Source: Caproiciproducens galactitolivorans (GTDB lineage Bacteria; Bacillota; Clostridia; Oscillospirales; Acutalibacteraceae). From it: a stretch of 64,000 nt of DNA. Under the pieces are notes generated by a model. The model made no database searches. It was not told the origin of the DNA and saw nothing but the letters and a program-made list of their open reading frames with translations. A program made the position numbers and the translations under genes. Below are positions 25,521 through 34,896 of this stretch, piece by piece. The first letter of the stretch is position 1, and every line of letters begins with the position of its first letter. Location: assembly GCF_026672255.1 (NCBI RefSeq), contig NZ_JAPOHA010000001.1:186001-250000 (forward strand). Direction: 5' to 3'.

Positions 25521-26249
25521 TTAAAAATCGGCGGATTTTCCGGCCGATGCCTCCAGCATACTGCGATCCAGCAGCAGGATGCTTTTGTTTCCGTTCGAGC
25601 GAATAATCCCTTCGTTTTCCAGCAGACCAAGTTTCCGGCTGACTGTTTCACGCGCGACCCCCAGATAATTGGCCATGCCCTCGCGGCTCAGCGGAAGATG
25701 GATCAGTGTGCCGTCCGGCACGGAAGTCCCGTATTTTTCCGCAAAATCAAGGAGCAGCGCGCTGATACGGTTGTCGATACTGCGAACCCCCATGCTTTGC
25801 AGGGCGCTTTCCATGCGGGAAATCCGTTCCTCCAGCTCCTCAATAATTTTTATTGCAATCTCCGGATATGCGTGAAGCAGCTCATGGAAGCTTTCCTTTG
25901 TAAAAGAGCATGTTTTGACCGGTTCCAGCGCTTCCACCGTGTAGGCGGATACCTGCCTGCCAAAAAGATTGCGTTCCCCGAAAAAGTCTCCTTCGGAAAA
26001 TACATACAGAATCTGTTCCCGGCCGTCCGATGTAATCTTGAAAGCCTTGACGCTTCCCTCATTGACGATCACAAGGGCATCCGGCCGATTTCCCTCGGAA
26101 AAAAGCGTTTCTCCTTTCTGATATTTTTTATGGCGGATAATAGAAGCAATATGGGTCAGATCATCCTGACTCAGGGATGAAAAAATCGGCACCTTGTGCA
26201 TGCAGAGCTTATGTAAGCATTGTGCGCCGCATACGTCACATTTCTCCAT
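25521..26249 (-). CDS. Crp/Fnr regulator with N-terminal cysteine cluster
   Basis: 242-residue Crp/Fnr protein: N-terminal C4-x2-C7-x3-C11-x4-C16, able to hold an Fe-S cluster; a cyclic-nucleotide-binding-like barrel (~25-135); and a Crp-type HTH whose recognition helix RETVSRKL keeps the E and SR of FNR. This predicts a TTGAT/ATCAA site, and one lies directly downstream before DUF1858. I take ATG 26249 (GGAG 10 bases upstream); GTG 26294, overlapping the stop of the next regulator (GTGA), is an alternative. Confidence 0.88.
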   Translation of the reverse strand: MEKCDVCGAQCLHKLCMHKVPIFSSLSQDDLTHIASIIRHKKYQKGETLFSEGNRPDALVIVNEGSVKAFKITSDGREQILYVFSEGDFFGERNLFGRQVSAYTVEALEPVKTCSFTKESFHELLHAYPEIAIKIIEELEERISRMESALQSMGVRSIDNRISALLLDFAEKYGTSVPDGTLIHLPLSREGMANYLGVARETVSRKLGLLENEGIIRSNGNKSILLLDRSMLEASAGKSADF

Positions 26250-26290
26250 GAATCGTGTCACTCCTTTTTTAACAGTCTGCTTTTCCTTTA

Positions 26291-26974
26291 TCACTCGGTG
26301 TGAAGCCTTTTCAGCGCTTCCATATTTCGGATTGTTATGTTTTTAGCGTCAAAGGCAATCAGGTTTTCATCGCGCATTTTCTTCAGTTCCCGGGACAGGG
26401 ACGGCCTTTGGACCCCCAATTTTTCAGCAAGCTCCTTTTTGGATACTCCCAATCGTATCGTTGTATTTTTTTGAACGCGGCATTCATAAAGTAAAAATTC
26501 GATAATGCACTGGCGGATTGTTTTCATGGAAAGAGTTTTAATTTTTCCTGCCAGAATCAGTGTTTTGTCGGAAATCGACTGGAGAAAGTTTTCCAGAAAT
26601 CCGCTGTTGCTTTGGCACAGGGACAGAATCAACTCTCGGTCCGCGTGAAGAATATCCGTATCATATTTCGCGGTCATTGTCATGGGATACGGATTGTTGC
26701 GCGAGAAAAGAAGGTTTTCGCCTATGGAATCACCGGCCATAAAACTGCAAAGCGTGAGCATATCCCCGTTTGAATCGATTTTTTGAACCAAAACCGTCCC
26801 GCGTAAAACAATGTCCAGACTGACACACTTTTCGTTTTGAAAGTGTATCACAGCGTTTTTGGCATATCGTTTGACACGGTAATGCTCTTTTTTAAAAAGC
26901 ATCGATAATTCTTCGGTTGAAAAGCACCGGAACAGGCTGGTTGATACAAGCATTGGAATGAAATCTTCCATCAT
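26291..26974 (-). CDS. Crp/Fnr family regulator
   Basis: 227 residues: sensor beta-barrel (~15-125) and HTH with KKELAEKLGVQRPSLSRELKKM. The recognition helix (RPSLSR) lacks the FNR-type glutamate, implying a different site; the perfect palindrome GTAAC-N4-GTTAC immediately upstream fits. The ATG ATG start pair leaves one codon of uncertainty. Divergent from the ABC exporter operon it probably activates. Confidence 0.88.
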   Translation of the reverse strand: MMEDFIPMLVSTSLFRCFSTEELSMLFKKEHYRVKRYAKNAVIHFQNEKCVSLDIVLRGTVLVQKIDSNGDMLTLCSFMAGDSIGENLLFSRNNPYPMTMTAKYDTDILHADRELILSLCQSNSGFLENFLQSISDKTLILAGKIKTLSMKTIRQCIIEFLLYECRVQKNTTIRLGVSKKELAEKLGVQRPSLSRELKKMRDENLIAFDAKNITIRNMEALKRLHTE

Positions 26975-26992
26975 TTTCTCATCTTCTTCATA

Positions 26993-27038
26993 AAGAGTAA
27001 CCTATGTTACTCTTATTTTTGTTGCTTTCGATTATAAT
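26993..27038 (+). promoter_or_regulatory. Perfect Crp/Fnr-type palindrome with class II promoter
   Basis: AAGAGTAAC-CTAT-GTTACTCTT (26993-27014) is a perfect 9-base inverted repeat. TATAAT follows at 27033-27038, with no -35 match. The predicted start near 27045 puts the palindrome centre (27003.5) at -41.5. It may also control the divergent regulator gene. Confidence 0.7.
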
Positions 27039-27074
27039 ACAAAAAGACAGGAAAAGAAAGGAGAAAATTTATTG

Positions 27075-27182
27075 GTGGAAGATTTATTTTTTAATCAGGC
27101 ATCCAAGCCAATTTCGATATTCGGTGAAAAAAAGTCAGGTTTTCAGATGGCCGATTTCTCTATGAGGGGGGGTCTGGGATGA
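27075..27182 (+). CDS. Possible 35-aa leader peptide before the ABC exporter
   Basis: GTG (27075; or TTG 27072) preceded by AAAGGAG, giving about 35 residues with no clear family; the stop TGA overlaps the ATG of the ABC ATPase gene (ATGA). The ABC gene has GGGGGG upstream of its own start. The small frame may couple translation or be a small component; unproven. Confidence 0.4.
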   Translation: MEDLFFNQASKPISIFGEKKSGFQMADFSMRGGLG

Positions 27183-27880
27183 GTTTTATTCAATTTGAAG
27201 GGGTGGAACGGGAATATATTGTAGGAGACAGCGTTATAAAGGCCGTAAAGGAAGTCAGCTTTTCCCTTGAAGACAAATCGTTTAATGTTGTGCTCGGGCA
27301 AAGCGGAGCGGGAAAAACAACCGTACTGAACATGCTGGGCGGCATGGATTCGCCGACGAAAGGGGCAATCACGGTAAACGGCGAAGATATATCAAAGCTG
27401 GGAACAAGGGAATTGACTACGTACCGCAGGGATAAAATCGGATTTGTGTTTCAGTTTTATAATCTGGTTCCCAATTTGACGGCATTAGAAAATGTGCAGC
27501 TTGCAGAGGAAATCTGTAAAAATCCGCTGGATGCAGCGGAAATGCTGGAGCGGGTGGGTTTGGGAGACAGAAAGAACAATTTTCCGGGGCAAATGTCCGG
27601 CGGAGAGCAGCAGCGGGTATCCATCGCCCGGGCGTTGGCAAAGAATCCGCAGATTCTGCTTTGCGACGAACCTACCGGCGCGCTGGATTCCGGTACCGGG
27701 CGTATTGTACTGAAGCTGATTCGCGACATAGCCCGCGATATGGGAAAAACGGTGGTGGTGGTCACGCATAATGCTCCCATTGCCGAAATGGCGGATACCG
27801 TCATTCATATGCGGGATGGGCAGATCAGCGAAATCCGGCATACCGAGCATCCGCGGCCGGTGGAGGAAATTGTATGGTAA
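27179..27880 (+). CDS. ABC exporter ATP-binding subunit (MacB/LolD-like)
   Basis: 233-residue ATPase: Walker A GQSGAGKTT (residues 40-48), Q-loop FQFYN, signature MSGGEQQR (139-146), Walker B LLCDEPTGALD and H-loop VTHN. The subfamily pairs with FtsX-like permeases. Overlaps the permease gene by 7 bases. First full gene of an exporter operon with adaptor and TolC-like protein. Confidence 0.95.
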   Translation: MSFIQFEGVEREYIVGDSVIKAVKEVSFSLEDKSFNVVLGQSGAGKTTVLNMLGGMDSPTKGAITVNGEDISKLGTRELTTYRRDKIGFVFQFYNLVPNLTALENVQLAEEICKNPLDAAEMLERVGLGDRKNNFPGQMSGGEQQRVSIARALAKNPQILLCDEPTGALDSGTGRIVLKLIRDIARDMGKTVVVVTHNAPIAEMADTVIHMRDGQISEIRHTEHPRPVEEIVW

Positions 27881-30192
27881 AGGGCGCGCTCATTAAAAAA
27901 TCCATCCAGGATATGAAAAAAAACCGGTCACAGTTTCTGTCGATTTTTATCATGGCAGCCTTGGCCATCGGCATATCGGTTGGGCTGGACACCATATGGA
28001 CCACAATTGACGCCCACTCCCAAAACTTTTATCAAGATACCAATATTTCGGATTTCTGGGTAGCGGCTTCCAATCCATCCGAACTGAATCTATGGAGAGT
28101 CCGGAATATAAAAGGCGTGCAGAAGGCGGAAAAACGTTTCACAGTGAATAACGCTACGGCCCGTATTGACGGAAAACCTATCTTACGGGTATACGCAGTT
28201 CCGTCGGAAAACACATTGGATATGTCCTTGATTATGTCCGGGAAAAAGCTCAGTAAGCACGGCGCAATCCTTGATCGTTCCTTTGCGCAGGCCAATCATC
28301 TCTCTGTTGGGGATCCTCTTACCATAGAGGTGAATGATAAAAGAATAGACACTACCATTGAAGCGCTTGCCCTCAGCAGCGAAAATATCTATGCCGTGAA
28401 AGACACTGCTTCCATGATGCCTGACCCGAAGGGATACGGATTTATCGTGATCGATGAGGATCGAATTGCCTCCGCTTACGGAGGACGGAAACCCTATAAC
28501 CAGATTGAGGTTCGGCTAGCGCAGGGGGCGGACGCTGCGGAAATACAGAGCCGGATGGACTCCATCTTCGGGAAAAAGCTCAACTTTGTGATGGCTCAAA
28601 CCGATAACCGCGGCGTTAATTTCGCAAACGCCAAGGTCATCCAGTTCCGGTCGTTTGCCACGGTGTTTCCGTTTATGTTCTTTCTGGTTACCGCCCTAAT
28701 CACCTTCAGCACAATGATGCGGCTGACGGAAGACCAGCGCAACCAGATCGGAATATTGAAGGCCCTTGGCTACAGCAAAAAAAGCATTTTATGGCATTAT
28801 ACCTCCTACGGCGTTTTTGTCGGAATGGCAGGAATCCTCGTGGGAATCCTATTCGGGCCGAACGTGATCGGCAGGCTGCTGCTTTCAAAAATCAAAAACC
28901 TGATGACGTTTCCCGTCGAGGATATGGTTATCAACATTTCAAAATTTCTTTTCGGCGCTTCGATCATCATGACTTTTACCGCAGGAATCTCTTTTCTTTC
29001 GTGCCTAAAGCTTCAAAATGAAGCACCGGCCGAATTACTGCGGACCAAAATGCCTAAAAAAGGAAGACATATTTTTCTGGAGCATTTTCCTCATGTCTGG
29101 AATCATATGAAATTCAGCCAAAAACTGACTGCGCGGAATGCTATGCGCAATAAATTCAGAATCGTTGTAAGCATTCTTGGCGTCTCAGGCTGCGCAGGAC
29201 TGATTATCGGCGCCCTTGCCCTGTTTGATCTGGTATCTGGCATTCCGAAAACACTTTATGAAAAAACATACTCTTATGACCAGAAAGTGATTCTGGACAG
29301 CGACACCACCGACAGGGCCATCCGGAATTTGAATCTCGACGGAATCGTGCAGGATATGGAGGAAAGTTCCGTCCAGCTTACAACGCAGGAAGGGCTGCGG
29401 AAAGTGACCGCCGTTTCCGTCTTTTCCAAGGAAAGCCCGCTGATTCATCTTAAGGACGCGGAGGGGAACAGCGTTACGCTTCCCGATACGGGAATTGCCA
29501 TGACGAGGAAACTGGCTGAACTCATGAATGTAGAAGTCGGTGACATCGTAAACCTGAAGCGGAGCAGCGACACATACTATCCTGTTACCATCATGAAAAT
29601 CGTCTATATGCCAAGCGCGCAGGGAATCTATATGACGGACGGCTACTGGCAGGAAATCGGCGAGAATTTTCGTCCCACCGCGCTGTTGGTTCAATGGAAT
29701 AAGAAGGATAACGACTTTCTAAACAGCGGCTACATAACAAGCTATACGGACAGGACAACTCAGAAATCGGATTTTGAGGGGAACCTCAGCGCAATCTTCG
29801 GCACTTCCCTTTTGCTGATTGTGTCGGGCACGGTTCTGGCTTTTGTCGTGCTCTATAACATGGGAATGCTGAATTTCGCCGAACGGGTAAGGGATCTGGC
29901 CACGCTGGAAGTCTTGGGCTTCCATCAAAAAGAAATCCGGCCGCTTGTACTGACGGAAAATATTGTTTCCACCGTAGTTGGGATTTTTTTGGGAATTCCC
30001 ATTGGGAAATATCTTGCCGGTACGATTGCCGGCGGGTTCGGCGACGACTTCGATTTGATCAGCCGTGTAACCCCGGACAGAATTCTGATTGCGGCGGCGA
30101 TAACGCTGACGTTCGCGGCCATTGTAAACCATATTGTACGTAAAAAGATAAAATCCATCGACATGCTTCAGGCGCTGAAGAGTGTAGAATAA
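27874..30192 (+). CDS. FtsX-like ABC transporter permease (772 aa)
   Basis: Permease with an N-terminal helix, a large extracellular MacB-PCD-like domain (~60-250), three helices (~265-385), a second extracellular domain (~435-640) and a final helix group; two FtsX domains in one chain. Such proteins work as mechanotransmission or lipid/peptide exporters. The operon context (HlyD-like adaptor, TolC-like protein) indicates efflux. Confidence 0.92.
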   Translation: MVKGALIKKSIQDMKKNRSQFLSIFIMAALAIGISVGLDTIWTTIDAHSQNFYQDTNISDFWVAASNPSELNLWRVRNIKGVQKAEKRFTVNNATARIDGKPILRVYAVPSENTLDMSLIMSGKKLSKHGAILDRSFAQANHLSVGDPLTIEVNDKRIDTTIEALALSSENIYAVKDTASMMPDPKGYGFIVIDEDRIASAYGGRKPYNQIEVRLAQGADAAEIQSRMDSIFGKKLNFVMAQTDNRGVNFANAKVIQFRSFATVFPFMFFLVTALITFSTMMRLTEDQRNQIGILKALGYSKKSILWHYTSYGVFVGMAGILVGILFGPNVIGRLLLSKIKNLMTFPVEDMVINISKFLFGASIIMTFTAGISFLSCLKLQNEAPAELLRTKMPKKGRHIFLEHFPHVWNHMKFSQKLTARNAMRNKFRIVVSILGVSGCAGLIIGALALFDLVSGIPKTLYEKTYSYDQKVILDSDTTDRAIRNLNLDGIVQDMEESSVQLTTQEGLRKVTAVSVFSKESPLIHLKDAEGNSVTLPDTGIAMTRKLAELMNVEVGDIVNLKRSSDTYYPVTIMKIVYMPSAQGIYMTDGYWQEIGENFRPTALLVQWNKKDNDFLNSGYITSYTDRTTQKSDFEGNLSAIFGTSLLLIVSGTVLAFVVLYNMGMLNFAERVRDLATLEVLGFHQKEIRPLVLTENIVSTVVGIFLGIPIGKYLAGTIAGGFGDDFDLISRVTPDRILIAAAITLTFAAIVNHIVRKKIKSIDMLQALKSVE

Positions 30193-30217
30193 TTGATAAA
30201 GGAAGGTCCTGTTCAGT

Positions 30218-31375
30218 ATGAGATTCGATAAGAGAAAATATTTAGCGGCATTGACCATTGTACCGCTGCTGTTCTTTTCCGGCTGCCAGAAGAACCAGCC
30301 GGCGGTACCGGCAAATACGCCTGTTGAAAGTTCCGGGCAAAGCGGAGATATTGTCGCTTGGGGCGAAGTCAAATACAGCGACGTATACCAGATCAGCATC
30401 GACTTTCCGGCACGTGTTGAAAATATCGCCGTTAAGCAAGGGGATTCTGTAAAACTCGGCAGCACACTGATTACGCTGTCCACCGACGATTACCAGAAAA
30501 CGGTTCAGAAATTGCAGACGCAGGCCGATTCAGCGAAAGCTTCCGCCAATCATGTCGACCACGCTGCACTGAAAGCGGATATTGCGGTGCTAAAGAATCA
30601 AATTGCCTACAAAACAAAAGAGCTCAGCAATGGAAGAAAACCCGAGCTGCAATTGCTGCAAAACACCCTTTCTCTTGCACAAAAAGAGGAAAAGCAGGCC
30701 CAGGACGACCTGAACAAATACCAAAAGCTGCTGAGTGAAGGCATGATCTCCGAATCCGATTATAATAAGTATTCCGATGTACTGGATCAAAAGACCAAAG
30801 CAGTAAAAGATGCGAAGAATAACATTACGAAAACCAGGCGTGCGCTCCAGGAGGAGCTTGATAATCTTAACACTCAGTTAAAAAGCAAGGAAGTTCAGCT
30901 CAGCCAGCAGGAGAACAGCGCCAATGCCGCACAGCTCGATCTTGATCTGATGAACGCAAAAACAAAGAAGCCCTATCTTTCCGGAAACAATATTATTTCC
31001 AATCTGAATTCAGGAATAGTAGAGGAGATCAGCGTTGTCAGGGGTGCCATCATCAACGGCCAGACAGCTCAGAAAGTAATCAGTCTGATCGACGCCGACA
31101 GCATCTATGTCAGCGCGGAGGTTCCGGAGGAATTCATCGGGCAGATATCCGCAGACAGCAAAGTGTATATTGTCCCTGCATCCAACAAGGATATGAAAAT
31201 TCCGGGGCATATTCTTCAGATTCCAAATCAGGCGGTGGAAAAGGATGGCGACCGTATCATAAAGGTCCAAGTCAAAGCGGATGAAAAAAGTGATTTTATA
31301 AAACCGGGCCTGACTTCGGATGTGCATTTTTCCAGAGAAAGCAGCGTAAAGGGAATGAAAGGAAAGATCAATTGA
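30218..31375 (+). CDS. HlyD/RND-type membrane-fusion lipoprotein
   Basis: 385-residue adaptor. Signal peptide with lipobox FSGC (Cys23), then a lipoyl-like half (ARVENIAVKQGDSVKLGSTLITLS), a long coiled coil (~90-240, many KQL/EAQ heptads), the second lipoyl half (SNLNSGIVEEISVVRGAIINGQ) and a beta-barrel. It should link the permease to a partner at or beyond the wall. Confidence 0.9.
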   Translation: MRFDKRKYLAALTIVPLLFFSGCQKNQPAVPANTPVESSGQSGDIVAWGEVKYSDVYQISIDFPARVENIAVKQGDSVKLGSTLITLSTDDYQKTVQKLQTQADSAKASANHVDHAALKADIAVLKNQIAYKTKELSNGRKPELQLLQNTLSLAQKEEKQAQDDLNKYQKLLSEGMISESDYNKYSDVLDQKTKAVKDAKNNITKTRRALQEELDNLNTQLKSKEVQLSQQENSANAAQLDLDLMNAKTKKPYLSGNNIISNLNSGIVEEISVVRGAIINGQTAQKVISLIDADSIYVSAEVPEEFIGQISADSKVYIVPASNKDMKIPGHILQIPNQAVEKDGDRIIKVQVKADEKSDFIKPGLTSDVHFSRESSVKGMKGKIN

Positions 31376-31415
31376 TACCGGTACCTTTCATATTTATAGG
31401 TAAGGAGGAATTCTC

Positions 31416-32567
31416 TTGAAAAAAAGAAAATCAATCGCAGCAATTGCTTTGGCAGCGTTGCTTTCCCTGAACACGGCGGTGCCGGCATTCGCGGATGATA
31501 CAACCGCCTATACGATTGAATATCCGAAAGTGGAACAAACGGTTTTAGGCGGCAATTTACAGGTAAGCAGCAATGATTTTTTGCTGAAAAGCTTAGATAA
31601 TCAAAGTGAAATCAAAGAAAAATATTCCCAGCTTTCCGATATGATTTCAAAAACATCTTCCAGTCTGGCGGCGATCATCGGAAATCCACAGGCCTCGGAA
31701 GAATTAAAGACGGTTGCGCAGGGTACGAACGTGGCGCTCTCAACCCTTTCTGCTTTTCTGAATGCACAGGAAGATATTTCGGATGATGATTATCAGCTCA
31801 GGGAACTTCAGGCAGACCTTGCGGATTATCAGCTTGTAAGAACCGCGCAAAGCCTGTTTTCGGTACATTATCAGCTACAGTACAATCTACAAAAGCTGAC
31901 AAATACCCGCGCGGTTTTGCAAAACAACGAAAAAGCCGCACAGAAAAAATACGACTTGAAGCTTGGAACGGCTCTTGCCGTTTCCCAGGCGAAAGATGCA
32001 CTGGCTGAGATGGACAACAGCATCACCGGCCTTCAGAACCAGTCAAAAGAGATTGATACGCAGATGAACCGGCTTTTAGGCCATTCCTACAGTGACTCCA
32101 TCACCTTTGGTTCCATGCCGGACCCGGATACCTCTTATGTGAATAAAATCGATCTGCAAAAAGATACTGCGGCGGCACAGGATGCCAGTTATAATGTGCA
32201 GATTAAACAAAAACAGCGCGCACTGCTGGGTGACGAAACGATCGAAGACCGCGACCGGAAAAGATCGATCGGCAACTTAACCGAAGCGGAACTTCAAAAT
32301 ATCGGGGCGTCGCTCGAAAAGCAGCTTCATATGATACAAAGTCAGCAATCCGTGCTCGCAGCAGCCGAACAGAAATTGGAAACCGCAAAGCTTTCTGAAA
32401 GCCAGGCACAAAAAAAATATTCTTTCGGCTTCATGTCCTCCATGGAATATGACAATGCAAGGAATGATACCTTTGCGCAGGATTTCGCCGTTAAGACCGC
32501 TTCAGCGGAACTTTTCTGGGAGATCGAATCCTACAAGTGGATTGTAAGAGGGCTTCCTATGTCTTGA
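31416..32567 (+). CDS. TolC-like efflux protein in a Gram-positive
   Basis: 383 residues: signal peptide ending AFA, then almost entirely helical coiled-coil sequence with two repeats typical of the TolC/outer membrane efflux family (YDLKLGTALAVSQAKDAL and KKYSFGFMSSMEYDNAR). TTG start with AAGGAGG upstream. In a monoderm there is no outer membrane, so it may form a wall-spanning duct or act as a soluble adaptor. Last gene of the exporter operon. Confidence 0.82.
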   Translation: MKKRKSIAAIALAALLSLNTAVPAFADDTTAYTIEYPKVEQTVLGGNLQVSSNDFLLKSLDNQSEIKEKYSQLSDMISKTSSSLAAIIGNPQASEELKTVAQGTNVALSTLSAFLNAQEDISDDDYQLRELQADLADYQLVRTAQSLFSVHYQLQYNLQKLTNTRAVLQNNEKAAQKKYDLKLGTALAVSQAKDALAEMDNSITGLQNQSKEIDTQMNRLLGHSYSDSITFGSMPDPDTSYVNKIDLQKDTAAAQDASYNVQIKQKQRALLGDETIEDRDRKRSIGNLTEAELQNIGASLEKQLHMIQSQQSVLAAAEQKLETAKLSESQAQKKYSFGFMSSMEYDNARNDTFAQDFAVKTASAELFWEIESYKWIVRGLPMS

Positions 32568-32830
32568 GAATAGAAGAATTTTCCGAATGGCTTTGTCAGT
32601 AGCCTTTTTCGAATTGGAACGACCATTACCCCCTTTAGGGGCTGCCGGGAACAGGCTGCGCCTTTGGCGCCACGGAAGCCCCACCGACTTGTCGGTGGGG
32701 CTCTATTGTGTCATCCGAAATCCCCCCGGCAAAGTATAGGTTCGTAAAAAACGGACCTCTGCATCCTATGTCGGGGGGATTCTTTGCAATAGCTGTTGTT
32801 TTTAAGGTTCAGTTCAGAAACGGGCGGTCA
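32568..32830. other. Hairpin-rich intergenic region
   Basis: Between convergent genes. Contains CCCC-TTTA-GGGG near 32630, GCGCC-TTT-GGCGC near 32660, a perfect 12-base stem AGCCCCACCGAC / complement at 32677-32702, and AATCCCCCCG / CGGGGGGATT at 32719-32781 enclosing an inner AGGTTCG / CGGACCT stem. One or more probably terminate transcription; the last could be a structured RNA. No open reading frame of note. Confidence 0.6.
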
Positions 32831-33874
32831 TTACTCCTGATTCATTAAATTGTTTAACTGATCGGCAAGGCGAACGGAATCCTGTATAGCGGCGGATACT
32901 TCTTCCATTGCGCTCGACTGCTCCTGGGTTGTATGTAAGGTAATATTCGAGTTGTTTACCGTTTCCTTTATGGAATCCTTGATTTTTTTCGTGAGCTTCA
33001 TAATGTGTTCGGCCGTATCGTTTGAGGTTTGGGATAAAGTCTGGATTTCCTTTGCAACGACGTCAAATCCCCTTCCGGCTTCTCCGACACGCGCCGATTC
33101 TATCGATGCATTGATTCCCAGGATTTTGGTGTAGGATGCAATCTTTGTAATGGATTTTAAAACATCATTAATTTCTTCCGTAACGGTTTCCACCTGCGCT
33201 ATCTCGTCATTCAGTTCCTGCTGCTGGCCCGTAATATTTTGTGCGGAGGTTGCAAGCTCTTCCAGAGTGGACGAAATCTCGATAAATTTATTTGCCAAAT
33301 GCTTGGCAAGCTGTTCCAGTTCAATTTTTGCGTAACCGTTTTTTGCCAGCGTATTTACAACGATAAACAGAACTTCCGCGGCGGCGCTGATATTTTTCAT
33401 ATCCGTAACATTGACATTTTTCACCGCTTCGACCAGTCCGCCCTCGCTGACGTCAATCTCCTTTGCGACTTTACGGTAATAATCCTCTTTCGGTTTTTCC
33501 GACAGTACCTGTCCGCCCAAAACCGTTCCGATCAATTCGTTATTAATAATAATCGGTGCGGCAAAGTCGATCAGGCCCGCATGGCAGGGGCCGACAAACG
33601 GCCTGCCGGTACGGGCGGCCGTCTCGCCCATGCGGTGGTGGGATTCGGCACAGCGGCGGTCGCCGATGGTGGACTGATGAACAAATCCATCACAGAATCT
33701 TGTATAGGAACTGGGCCTTGTAACGGGGGTGCCGTTTCGATCTACGGTTACACTGGCACAGTTCATTCCAATTGCAAAGTTATCCTGGAATTTTTGCAAT
33801 AAAGGAATGTCTACAATGTCGCTTATTTCAAGCGCTTTCATGTCAAGTGTGCCGTCTTCATTTACTTTTTTCAT
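32831..33874 (-). CDS. PocR-domain soluble chemoreceptor (MCP)
   Basis: 347 residues, no membrane segment. N-terminal PocR sensory domain (~15-165) with the conserved cysteines in FCDGFV, RRCAE and GPCHAGL; C-terminal methyl-accepting signalling domain (~200-340) with the hairpin tip-like GINASIESARVGEAGRGFDVVAKEI. PocR domains bind small ligands such as hydrocarbon-derived diols. ATG 33874 has GGGGAAG upstream. No other chemotaxis genes are in the window. Confidence 0.9.
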   Translation of the reverse strand: MKKVNEDGTLDMKALEISDIVDIPLLQKFQDNFAIGMNCASVTVDRNGTPVTRPSSYTRFCDGFVHQSTIGDRRCAESHHRMGETAARTGRPFVGPCHAGLIDFAAPIIINNELIGTVLGGQVLSEKPKEDYYRKVAKEIDVSEGGLVEAVKNVNVTDMKNISAAAEVLFIVVNTLAKNGYAKIELEQLAKHLANKFIEISSTLEELATSAQNITGQQQELNDEIAQVETVTEEINDVLKSITKIASYTKILGINASIESARVGEAGRGFDVVAKEIQTLSQTSNDTAEHIMKLTKKIKDSIKETVNNSNITLHTTQEQSSAMEEVSAAIQDSVRLADQLNNLMNQE

Positions 33875-33980
33875 AATTTCTTCCCCTTGTATTTTCTTAT
33901 TCCATCGTTCCGTAGTAAGATGCAAATATTATAATTTGCAATCTGAAGTTTTGCACAGAATTTTCAACGATTCTCCCGCT

Positions 33981-34514
33981 TTATGCATTCGGATAGCACT
34001 TTTCGAGGAGGGAAAGAAAGGCTTCCATGTATTCCGGCAAATCCTGCGGCCGGCGGCTTGAAACGATATTGCCGTCCACAACCACGGGCTGATCCAGCCA
34101 TTTTGCACCCGCGTTTTCCATATCGTCTTTAATGCCCGGTGTGCTGGTAACATTTTTTCCATCCAGTATATTTGCGGAAATTAAAACCCAGCCTGCGTGG
34201 CAAATCTGACCGATTGGTTTATTCTGCCGGTTCATTGAGCGAACGATTGCAAGGACTTCCGGAAAACGCCGGAGTTTGTCCGGAGCCCAGCCGCCCGGTA
34301 CCAGAAGCGCGTCGTAGTCCTCGACGGCAATGCTGCCAAATGCGTAGTCGGAAGTGGCAGGTACGCCGTATTTTCCGATGTATTTTTCACCGGCTTTTTC
34401 CCCGACCAGATGAACGGTTACACCTGTTTCCCGAAGCCTTAGAACGGGATACCACAATTCTAAATCTTCAAAGTCGTTTGCAATAAAACAGATCGCTTTT
34501 AACCCTTTTTTCAT
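33981..34514 (-). CDS. DJ-1/PfpI family protein
   Basis: 177-residue class I glutamine-amidotransferase-like protein. The nucleophile elbow is IGQICHAGWVL, preceded by LLVPGGWAPD with the usual glycine pair. Members act as glyoxalase/deglycase, protease-like or stress proteins; which applies is open. ATG 34514 has AAGGAGG upstream. Confidence 0.9.
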   Translation of the reverse strand: MKKGLKAICFIANDFEDLELWYPVLRLRETGVTVHLVGEKAGEKYIGKYGVPATSDYAFGSIAVEDYDALLVPGGWAPDKLRRFPEVLAIVRSMNRQNKPIGQICHAGWVLISANILDGKNVTSTPGIKDDMENAGAKWLDQPVVVDGNIVSSRRPQDLPEYMEAFLSLLEKCYPNA

Positions 34515-34577
34515 AGACTTTATCCTCCTTATTGTTTTTTTATTTTCGAATTCCATTATTCCTGATTTTATTCTCAT

Positions 34578-34896
34578 ATTATATCATAATACCCGGGCAC
34601 CGTCATCTTTTTACATAAGAAAAAACCTTGTGATTCTATGCCTTTTTGTAAGGGTTCCGTTGCTTTCAGGCGTTGGATTGCTATTGCAGGGCAGAATGGA
34701 CTGGGAAACAAATGGTGGACGTACAATGGACATTTATGACAGAGTAAGCACAGGGCTGGCCGGTTAAGCTTTGCCCTTGTCCGGAATGTTCGTAAAGGGA
34801 AGGCGATAGATTGGAAAGCGAGTCTACAGGAGTTTGTCGGATTTACAGCAAACTTTGAAAAAAATAAGAAGTCATAAAATAAATTTCAAAAAAAAC
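34578..34896. other. Non-coding stretch with possible decayed coding sequence
   Basis: No complete gene. On the plus strand, two short stop-bounded frames look protein-like: one ends GGRTMDIYDRVSTGLAG near 34768 and another ends DWKASLQEFVGFTANF near 34850-34880. They overlap in different frames, as expected for a frameshifted remnant of one gene. Weak evidence. Confidence 0.25.
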
